Assembly: GCF_017744445.1 (NCBI RefSeq)
Contig: NZ_JAGIBH010000008.1
Span: forward strand, 124,001 to 188,000
DNA length: 64,000 bases
Reading direction: 5' to 3'
Source of the DNA: Caulobacter sp.
GTDB taxonomy: Bacteria; Pseudomonadota; Alphaproteobacteria; Caulobacterales; Caulobacteraceae
In this document: positions 7,455 through 13,947 of the stretch, one piece after another
How the letters are laid out: each line of letters begins with the position of its first letter
How positions within the stretch are numbered: position 1 is the first letter of the stretch
The notes under the pieces: model-generated
Databases searched by the model: none
Seen by the model: the letters and a program-made list of their open reading frames with translations, nothing else
Told to the model about the DNA's origin: nothing
Translations under genes and position numbers: made by a program

Positions 7455-8495
7455 ATGAAAAAGCTCCTTGGCGCGGTCGCCACGCTGGCCCTGTTCGCCG
7501 TCGCCGACCAAGCACACGCCGCCCGCGACTACGTGTGGGCCGCCGGCTCCTCGACCGTGTTCCCGTTCTCGACGCGCGTGGCCGAAAACTTCTCGAAGAA
7601 GACCGGCAAGAAGTCGCCCAAGGTCGAGAGCCTGGGCACCGGCGGCGGCATCAAGATGTTCTGCGGCGGCACGGGCGAGAAGTTCCCCGACATCGCCAAC
7701 GCCTCGCGTCCGATGAAGAAGTCCGAGTTCCAGGCCTGCCAGAAGGCCGGCGTGAAGGACATCGTCGAGATCAAGATCGGCTTCGACGGCATCGTCGTCG
7801 CGGTCGACAAGAAGGGTCCGGACTTCAACTTCAAGCTCGAGCAGCTGTACCTGGGCCTGGCCGACCAGTCCCTGCGTGGCGGCCAGCTGGTGAAGCAGCC
7901 CTACAAGAACTGGAACGAGGTCGGCCAAGGCCTGCCGAAGGCCCGCATCCTGGCCTACGGCCCGCCGCCCACCTCGGGCACCCGTGACGCCTTCGCCGAA
8001 CTGGCCATGGAAGGCGGCGCCGCCAAGCTGCCGACGCTGGCCAAGCTGAAGAAGGACGACGAGAAGAAGTTCAAGGCCACCGTGTCGCCGATGCGCACCG
8101 ATGGCGGCTGGGTCGACGCCGGCGAGAACGACAACGCCATCGTCGGCACCATCGAGAAGACCCCGAACGCCCTGGGCGTGTTCGGCTTCTCGTTCCTGGA
8201 AGAGAACGCCTCGCGCATCAAGGGCGCGGCCGTCAACGGCGTGAAGCCGACCCCGGCGGCCATCGCCAGCGGCCAATATCCGCTGTCGCGCTCGCTGTAC
8301 GTCTACGTGAAGAAGTCGCAGGTCGGCGTCACGCCGGGCCTGAAGGAGTTCGTCAACGAGTTCGTCTCGGACGCGGCCACCGGTCGTGGCGGCTACCTGC
8401 AAGGCCGTGGCCTGATCCCGCTGCCCCCGGCGCAGCACCAGGCCATGAAGGGCAAGGCGGGCGCGATGCCGGCCATGCCGATGCCGAAGGAATAA
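7455..8495 (+). CDS. pstS: Periplasmic phosphate-binding protein PstS
   Basis: A 346-residue precursor with a signal peptide (MKKLLGAVATLALFAVADQAHA, cleavage after about residue 22). The mature protein begins RDYVWAAGSSTVFPFSTRV, the first phosphate-binding loop, and has the GTRDAFAELAMEG loop near residue 177. It is the high-affinity phosphate receptor of the Pst ABC transporter. No pstC, pstA or pstB lies next to it, so it is a single-gene unit between its own Pho box and a strong terminator. The C-terminal tail MKGKAGAMPAMPMPKE is methionine- and proline-rich and looks like a disordered extension. Confidence 0.95.
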   Translation: MKKLLGAVATLALFAVADQAHAARDYVWAAGSSTVFPFSTRVAENFSKKTGKKSPKVESLGTGGGIKMFCGGTGEKFPDIANASRPMKKSEFQACQKAGVKDIVEIKIGFDGIVVAVDKKGPDFNFKLEQLYLGLADQSLRGGQLVKQPYKNWNEVGQGLPKARILAYGPPPTSGTRDAFAELAMEGGAAKLPTLAKLKKDDEKKFKATVSPMRTDGGWVDAGENDNAIVGTIEKTPNALGVFGFSFLEENASRIKGAAVNGVKPTPAAIASGQYPLSRSLYVYVKKSQVGVTPGLKEFVNEFVSDAATGRGGYLQGRGLIPLPPAQHQAMKGKAGAMPAMPMPKE

Positions 8496-8522
8496 AGCTC
8501 TCCACTAGCTTTGATTTGGAGA

Positions 8523-8550
8523 AGGCGGTCGCTTCAGCGGCCGCCTTTTT
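8523..8550 (+). terminator. Rho-independent terminator of pstS
   Basis: AGGCGGTCGC, a TTCA loop, GCGGCCGCCT, followed by TTTTT. Ten-pair stem with one G-T pair, starting 28 bases after the pstS stop. Confidence 0.9.
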
Positions 8551-8910
8551 CTATGCCGGCTTCTCCCAGGGCGGCGCGTCCGGCGTAAACTCTTCGAAGC
8601 TGACGGCGACGCCCGGATCATCGTCCAGGCAATTGGCGGCGATGGCCAGGATGCGGCCGCTGTCGGGATCGCCCAGCGACGTGCCGCAGCGCTTGCAGAA
8701 CGACCGGTTGAACTTCATCGGCGGCTTGGGGTGATAGCGGGCCACCAGCTCCCGGCCCGCCAGCCAATGGAAGGCTTCAGCCCGGACATAGGCATAGGCG
8801 CCAGACCCCGCCTTGCGGCAGCGCGAACAGTGGCAGGTCCCCAGCATCAGGGGCGGCTCGAACAGCTCGAAACGGACGCCGCCGCAGCAGCAACTTCCCT
8901 TGATCGACAA
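8551..8910 (-). CDS. GFA/CENP-V family zinc protein
   Basis: A 119-residue protein of the glutathione-dependent-formaldehyde-activating fold. The zinc ligands are visible: CCCGGVRF (about residues 6-8), CHCSRCRKAGSGAYAY (about 26-31) and CKRCGTSLG (about 73-76). I choose TTG 8910 because AAGGAG is 8 bases upstream; a longer open frame has no such site. Members of this fold rarely have a proven activity, so no reaction is assigned. Not obviously linked to pstS, which converges on it. Confidence 0.85.
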   Translation of the reverse strand: MSIKGSCCCGGVRFELFEPPLMLGTCHCSRCRKAGSGAYAYVRAEAFHWLAGRELVARYHPKPPMKFNRSFCKRCGTSLGDPDSGRILAIAANCLDDDPGVAVSFEEFTPDAPPWEKPA

Positions 8911-9032
8911 ATGCGCATCTCCTTGGACACCCAAGGTTCTGCGCCTCCCCTGCCGCCAGCTTGGTGGCAGCAGGCTGTGGATAACGGGTGGGGCGAGGTG
9001 TCGCAGGCTCACCACCGCGTGCCCCTAAACCA

Positions 9033-9148
9033 CCGTCATTCCCGCCCTTGTGGCGGGAACCCCTGGTTCAGCTGATACGTGAGATACAAGCCGCCCTCTG
9101 CACCTGCGGCGTACAGAGGGGTTCCCGCCACAAGGGCGGGAATGACGG
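9033..9148. repeat. Intergenic element with perfect 32-bp inverted arms (GTCATTCCCG type)
   Basis: Arms at 9033-9064 and 9117-9148 are exact reverse complements over 32 bases; each arm also contains a smaller CCCGCC..GGCGGG dyad. The spacer is 52 bases. The ends (CCGTCATTCCCG) match the ends of other intergenic elements in this window that begin GTCATCCCG. Confidence 0.95.
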
Positions 9149-9157
9149 AGTGTTTTG

Positions 9158-9502
9158 TTAGCGCGTCCGCGAGGTCATCCCGGCGGCCGCCGCATCGTCG
9201 GCCACCTGCGGGTCGAGGTCCTGCACCGGGGCCTGACGCTCCGCGCGAGGCGCCGCGGCGGTAGGGTCCGTCGCCACCGGCGCCGAGGTTTCCATCTTGT
9301 GGGGGGCCGGCTGCGAACCGGTCGACGAGGCGCTCATCGCCGCGGTGGCGGCGTCGTCTGCGGCGGTGCGGGTCTCGGACGGACCGTCCTCGTAGCCGCC
9401 ACCGCTGGAGGTCAGGAACAGGATCGTGCCGAACGTCACCAGGACGCCGACGATGAAGCCGAGGATCATCCAGCCGAACGGATTGCTGCGACGCTCGCTC
9501 AT
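9158..9502 (-). CDS. Single-pass membrane protein with a low-complexity tail, unknown function
   Basis: A 114-residue protein: short cytoplasmic N-terminus MSERRSNPF, one membrane segment (about residues 10-31, GWMILGFIVGVLVTFGTILFL), then an Ala/Pro/Ser/Thr-rich tail ending AAAGMTSRTR. I choose ATG 9502 because GGGGAAG precedes it. No catalytic motif. The layout (one helix plus a flexible periplasmic tail) is common for envelope accessory proteins in Caulobacterales; I do not recognise the family. Confidence 0.7.
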   Translation of the reverse strand: MSERRSNPFGWMILGFIVGVLVTFGTILFLTSSGGGYEDGPSETRTAADDAATAAMSASSTGSQPAPHKMETSAPVATDPTAAAPRAERQAPVQDLDPQVADDAAAAGMTSRTR

Positions 9503-9621
9503 CTGACGTGCTTCCCCTGACGCTACCGACACTGCGTCGGCTACCATGCTCTAAACGTGCGAACTAGAGCTTGGTTACCCGTTTCGCCAAGGGGCTCGCC
9601 TGGCAGGCGAACAGTACGACC

Positions 9622-10275
9622 TCAGGTACCCGACCACTTGCGGACGGGGCCGACATCGACGTGCACGAACTTGCTCTTGGGGTAGTAACCGACGCCGCCC
9701 AGCTGCAGGCCCAGGGCCTCGGCGCGAATATCCTCCAGGGCGATGTCTTCCAGGAAGATATCCATGGCCTTGCCGTCCATGTGCAGGCTGCGCTTGGCCA
9801 CTTCGCCGCTGCGCTCGGCCAGCATCTTGTTGGTCGCCGGTGAGCGATAGCCGGAGATCACCTGGAAGTGGGCCTTGGTCCCGGTCTTCTGGGCGATCTT
9901 GCCCAGGATGTCGTACAGGCCCGGATCGATCGGGTGGCTCTCGTCATTGCGATAGTCGCGCAGGACGTGGTTCAGGGCCTTCACAGCGTCGGGAACGTAC
10001 TCGCCGTTTTCCCAGTAGACGGCTTCCAGCTTCTCGTCGGTGTGGATGTTGCGCAGCTTGACCCAGCGCGGATCGACCAGCGCCGGCGATTTTACAATTG
10101 GAGCTTCGACCGGCGTCGGACGCAGGTCGACCGGCGCCGTGGGAACCACCGGCACGCCGACCTGTTTTCCTTCCAGGATCGCACCGATGATGTCGTCATC
10201 AGCCCGTGCGGCCAGGGGAACTAGCCCCGCGCCAATAGCGCCCAGCCCCCACTGGAGCAGCTTACGTCGATGCAT
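9622..10275 (-). CDS. DUF882 / peptidase-M15-like periplasmic protein with Tat-type signal
   Basis: A 217-residue precursor starting MHRRKLLQWGLGAIGAGLVPLAARA, with a twin-arginine followed by a hydrophobic stretch as in Tat signals. The mature part has the D-Ala-D-Ala-metallopeptidase fold marks: SGYRSPATNKML, then HMDGKAMD (zinc His and Asp) and FVHVDVGPVRKW (third ligand His). This is the family of E. coli MepK (YcbK), a murein endopeptidase. It follows the L,D-transpeptidase gene on the same strand with a 72-base gap, the same pairing as ycbB-ycbK in E. coli. Confidence 0.88.
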   Translation of the reverse strand: MHRRKLLQWGLGAIGAGLVPLAARADDDIIGAILEGKQVGVPVVPTAPVDLRPTPVEAPIVKSPALVDPRWVKLRNIHTDEKLEAVYWENGEYVPDAVKALNHVLRDYRNDESHPIDPGLYDILGKIAQKTGTKAHFQVISGYRSPATNKMLAERSGEVAKRSLHMDGKAMDIFLEDIALEDIRAEALGLQLGGVGYYPKSKFVHVDVGPVRKWSGT

Positions 10276-10347
10276 GCGTACGCCCTATCCCGACACTAAG
10301 AGCCGGGAGGACACCGCAAGAATGTTAAGAAAGCAAGCTGAGCAGGA

Positions 10348-11829
10348 TCACAGTGCGGCGATCCGCTGCACCAGTTCGCGATCCCAGCCATACGGATCCT
10401 GACGGAAGTTCACCTGCCCGTCCGGGGTCACATAGGCCGTCCAGTACAGCAGGAAGACCGCGATCTGTTGAGGCAGCTTGGCGCGCACGGTGTCGCCCGA
10501 AGCCAGGGTCGCGTCGATCTTTTCCGGCGTCCACGTGGCGTCGCCGTCCAGCAGCGCCTTGGCCAGTTCCGTGGGCTTTTGCAGGCGCACGCAGCCGTGG
10601 CTGGCCAGGCGGCTGAAGCTGTCGAAGCGGGCGCGGCTGGGGGTGTCGTGCAGATAGACGCCGTAGGGGTTGGCGAAGTCGAACTTCAGCTTGCCCAGCG
10701 CGGCCAGCGGGCCGGCCTTCTGCTGCAGGCGCGAGCCGCCGTCGCCAGTCGGGATCACGATGAAGTCATTGCGGCGCAGATAACCGGGGCTTTTCCGCTC
10801 CTTGGGCCACAGCTCCTTGGAGGCGATCGACGACGGCACGTTCCACGGCGGGTTCAGCACGATCGAGTGGATCATCGACGACAGCATCGGCGTCTCGTCG
10901 CCCGGACGGCCGGTGACCGCGCGCATGGTCAGGGTCGGGGTGTCGTGGCTGAACACCGACAGGATGGCGGCGGCGACATTCACCTGGATCCGCTCGGCCG
11001 GCAGGGTCTGGGGCAGCCAGCGCCAGCGCTCCATATTGGCGACGATCTGGTCGATGCGCCGCTCGACGGGGATGTTCAGGGCGTCCAGCGTGGCCTTGTT
11101 GACGACGCCGTTCGGATTGAGGCCAAAGCGCTTCTGGGCGCGCTGCACGGCCTGGGTCAGGGCGGCGTCGAAGATCGGGGCGGCGTCGACGGCGATGGTC
11201 GGATCCTCGGCGGCCAGGCGCGCTTCCAGGGCCACGACGCGGGCGCCCGTCGCGCCTTCCTTCATGTCGGGACCGGCGGCGATAGGCTGCCAGCCGCCGC
11301 GCGCGGCGATGTCGCGGTAGGTCGCGAGGCCGCCGCGCAGGGTCTGGTAGCCGGTATAGGGCGGCGGCAACGTGTCCAGCCACGGCCCCAGGCGGTCCTG
11401 CTGGACGGCGTTGATGAAGTCGATGGTCGGATCGTACGGCGCGGGCTTGAGGCCCCACTCGTTCATGAACTTATCAACCGGCAGGCGGCCGCTGCGCACG
11501 GCCTTGGCGTAGGCCAGGGTCAGGCCGATCAGCTGGGCTTGCGTGGTCACGCGCTCGGGCGAGAAGGTCGCGGGGTCGAAGCCGTGGGTGTAGGCGTCCC
11601 CCAGCACCCGGCGCAGCATGTCGGCCTGGTCGGGACGCAGCTGGACGGCGGACAAGTCAGGCTGGAACACCGTCGCGCGCGGCTGGACCAGCGGAATGGC
11701 CTGCTGAGGGGCGGCTTGAGGAGGACGGCCGCCGGCCAGGGCCGGACGCTGCGATTGAGCTTGGGCGACTTCCAGGGAAAGCAGGCTCATCGCCGCCGCC
11801 AGGACGCCGCAGGTTCTCGTAAATCGCAT
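10348..11829 (-). CDS. YcbB-type L,D-transpeptidase
   Basis: A 493-residue periplasmic enzyme that forms 3-3 peptidoglycan cross-links or attaches proteins to peptidoglycan. Order: signal peptide (MRFTRTCGVLAAAMSLLSLEVAQAQ), Pro/Gln-rich linker, an N-terminal scaffold, a peptidoglycan-binding module (about 215-270, KEGATGARVVALEARL to NGVVNKATLDALN), then the YkuD domain with the catalytic SHGCVRLQ (Cys near residue 420). Length and the inserted lid region match LdtD. I chose the ATG at 11829 because it begins the signal peptide; the frame stays open upstream but with non-protein-like composition. Confidence 0.92.
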   Translation of the reverse strand: MRFTRTCGVLAAAMSLLSLEVAQAQSQRPALAGGRPPQAAPQQAIPLVQPRATVFQPDLSAVQLRPDQADMLRRVLGDAYTHGFDPATFSPERVTTQAQLIGLTLAYAKAVRSGRLPVDKFMNEWGLKPAPYDPTIDFINAVQQDRLGPWLDTLPPPYTGYQTLRGGLATYRDIAARGGWQPIAAGPDMKEGATGARVVALEARLAAEDPTIAVDAAPIFDAALTQAVQRAQKRFGLNPNGVVNKATLDALNIPVERRIDQIVANMERWRWLPQTLPAERIQVNVAAAILSVFSHDTPTLTMRAVTGRPGDETPMLSSMIHSIVLNPPWNVPSSIASKELWPKERKSPGYLRRNDFIVIPTGDGGSRLQQKAGPLAALGKLKFDFANPYGVYLHDTPSRARFDSFSRLASHGCVRLQKPTELAKALLDGDATWTPEKIDATLASGDTVRAKLPQQIAVFLLYWTAYVTPDGQVNFRQDPYGWDRELVQRIAAL

Positions 11830-12040
11830 CACCGTCGAACAGCCCACCGCACGCTCGCGGCCTTGCCGCGTTAAGGAAACCAGATGGCCGGTACCGGCCT
11901 GCTGCGTCAACGCGAGTAGCGCGAAAGGCGAACCCTCCCCTGCCCCCAGCAAGACGTTTTTCGAGAACAGGAACCCGCAAGCCACACCGTCGGTTTCACC
12001 CGAAATGGGGAAAGCCCAAAAGCACGCATCCGGGGTCTCT

Positions 12041-13849
12041 ATGGACAGAAGCTCGCAAAAGACGCTCGACCTGTTTCCGATCGGCAATTGCGCCGTCAGC
12101 GCGCTGATCGACAGCGCGGGACGCTTCGTGTGGGCCTGCGCCCCACGCGTCGATTCCGATCCGGTGTTCAGCGCCCTGCTGGACGACACGGACGCCGACA
12201 GCGGCGACGCCAAGGGCCTGTGGGACATCCAGGTCGACCGCCGGGCCGAGGTCCGCCAGGGCTATCTGCGCAACACCCCGATCCTGCGCACCGAGATCGC
12301 CGATGAGGACGGCGCGCGGTTCGAGATCATCGACTTCTCCCCCCGCTACATCCAGCACGGCCGCACCTTCCGCCCGACCGCCTTCATCCGCCTGATCCGG
12401 CCGATCGTGGGCGTGGCTCGCGTCACCCTGCGCGTGAAGCCCACCGCCGGCTGGGGCGCCAAGGTCGCCGAGCACACCTCGGGCTCGAACCACATCCGCT
12501 TCCTGTGCTCGGACATGACCCTGCGCCTGTCCACCGATGCGCCGGTCTCGCACATCCTGGAAGAGCGCACGTTCCGGCTGGAACGGCCGATCGCCATGTT
12601 CCTGGGCGCGGACGAAGGCTTCGACGCCAATATCGGCGCCACCTGCGAGCGGATGCTGCGCGAGACCGACCTCTACTGGAAGCACTGGGTGCGCGGCCTG
12701 GCCGTGCCGCTGGACTACCAGACCGCCGTGATCCGCGCGGCGATCACGCTGAAGCTCTGCATGCACGAGGAGACGGGCGCCATCGTCGCGGCCCTGACCA
12801 CCTCGATCCCCGAGCATTCCGACAGCGGCCGCAACTGGGACTACCGCTACTGCTGGCTTCGGGACGCCTACTATGTGGTCCAGGCCCTGAACCGGCTGGG
12901 CGCGGTCGACATCCTGGAGAACTACCTCGGCTATCTGCGCAACATCGTCGACCGGGCGAACGGCGGCCATATCCAGCCGCTGTTCGGTGTGGGCTTCGAG
13001 GAGCAGCTGACCGAGCGCTTCGCCCCCGACCTGCCCGGCTATCGCGGCATGGGGCCAGTACGGGTCGGCAACCAGGCCTTCGAGCACATCCAGAACGACG
13101 TCTACGGCCAGATCATCCTGTCGACCGTGCAGGCCTTCTTCGACGAGCGCCTGCTGCGCCCGGCCACGGTCGAGGATTTCGAGGCCCTGGAGCCGGTCGG
13201 CGAGCAGGCCTATCGGATGCACGACCAGCCCGACGCCAGCCTGTGGGAGTTCCGCGGCCGAGCCAATGTCCACACCTACTCGTCCGCCATGTGCTGGGCC
13301 GCCTGCGACCGCCTGGGCAACGCCGCCGAGAAGCTAGGCCTGACCGAGAAGGCCGCGCTGTGGAGCGGCCGCGCCGCCCAGGTGCGCCAGGTCATCGAGG
13401 ACCGCGCCTGGAACGAGGAACTGGGCCGCTTCTCGGCCACCTTCGAGGGCGACACCCTGGACGCCAGCCTGCTGCAGCTGGTCGACCTGCGCTTCCACAA
13501 GCCCGACGACCCTCGCAACGTCGCCACCCTGAAGGCCATCGAGGACGGCCTGCGGCGGGGCTCCTACCTGCTGCGCTACGCCATTCCCGACGACTTCGGC
13601 TCGCCGCAGACGGCGTTCAACATCTGCACCTTCTGGCTGGTCGAGGCCCTGCACCTGTCAGGTCGCACTGATGAAGCCCGCGAGCTTTTCGAGGATATGC
13701 TTTCGCGTCGCACGGGCGCTGGACTGCTGTCAGAAGATATCGGCTTCGCGGACGGCGAACTGTGGGGCAATTATCCTCAAACCTACTCGCTGGTGGGCAT
13801 CATCAACTGCGCGGTGCTGCTCAGCCGGCCCTGGACATCTGTTCGCTAG
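12041..13849 (+). CDS. Glycoside hydrolase family 15 (glucoamylase/trehalase-like)
   Basis: About 602 residues, cytosolic (no signal peptide). The N-terminal super-sandwich domain (about 1-230) is followed by the (alpha/alpha)6 barrel with the diagnostic NWDYRYCWLRDAYY (about 266-279), SLWEFRGRANVHTYSSAM (catalytic-acid Glu in LWEFRG) and SEDIGFADGELWGNYPQTYS near the C-terminus (second Glu region). GH15 genes next to otsA/otsB occur in many proteobacteria, and some such enzymes hydrolyse trehalose, so a role in trehalose turnover is the best inference. The start is uncertain: ATG 12005 is also in frame; I prefer 12041 (MDRSSQKTLDLFP), which begins where the family usually does. Confidence 0.9.
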   Translation: MDRSSQKTLDLFPIGNCAVSALIDSAGRFVWACAPRVDSDPVFSALLDDTDADSGDAKGLWDIQVDRRAEVRQGYLRNTPILRTEIADEDGARFEIIDFSPRYIQHGRTFRPTAFIRLIRPIVGVARVTLRVKPTAGWGAKVAEHTSGSNHIRFLCSDMTLRLSTDAPVSHILEERTFRLERPIAMFLGADEGFDANIGATCERMLRETDLYWKHWVRGLAVPLDYQTAVIRAAITLKLCMHEETGAIVAALTTSIPEHSDSGRNWDYRYCWLRDAYYVVQALNRLGAVDILENYLGYLRNIVDRANGGHIQPLFGVGFEEQLTERFAPDLPGYRGMGPVRVGNQAFEHIQNDVYGQIILSTVQAFFDERLLRPATVEDFEALEPVGEQAYRMHDQPDASLWEFRGRANVHTYSSAMCWAACDRLGNAAEKLGLTEKAALWSGRAAQVRQVIEDRAWNEELGRFSATFEGDTLDASLLQLVDLRFHKPDDPRNVATLKAIEDGLRRGSYLLRYAIPDDFGSPQTAFNICTFWLVEALHLSGRTDEARELFEDMLSRRTGAGLLSEDIGFADGELWGNYPQTYSLVGIINCAVLLSRPWTSVR

Positions 13850-13947
13850 ACCTTCGGCCGCCGCCAGTGTTGCGACTTTGAAATCTGGCCGTCACATCGG
13901 ACAGGCACCGCAATCGTGGGACGTAGAGAATTCGGAGACGCTCTTTG

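Noticed and set aside
9033-9148. CRISPR-like or transposon end
   Set aside because: Only two inverted arms, no direct repeats with spacers, and no transposase gene; a palindromic intergenic element explains it.
13945-13947. TTG start one codon before the TonB receptor ATG
   Set aside because: The ATG at 13948 begins a normal signal peptide and has the GGAG site; the TTG adds one residue only.
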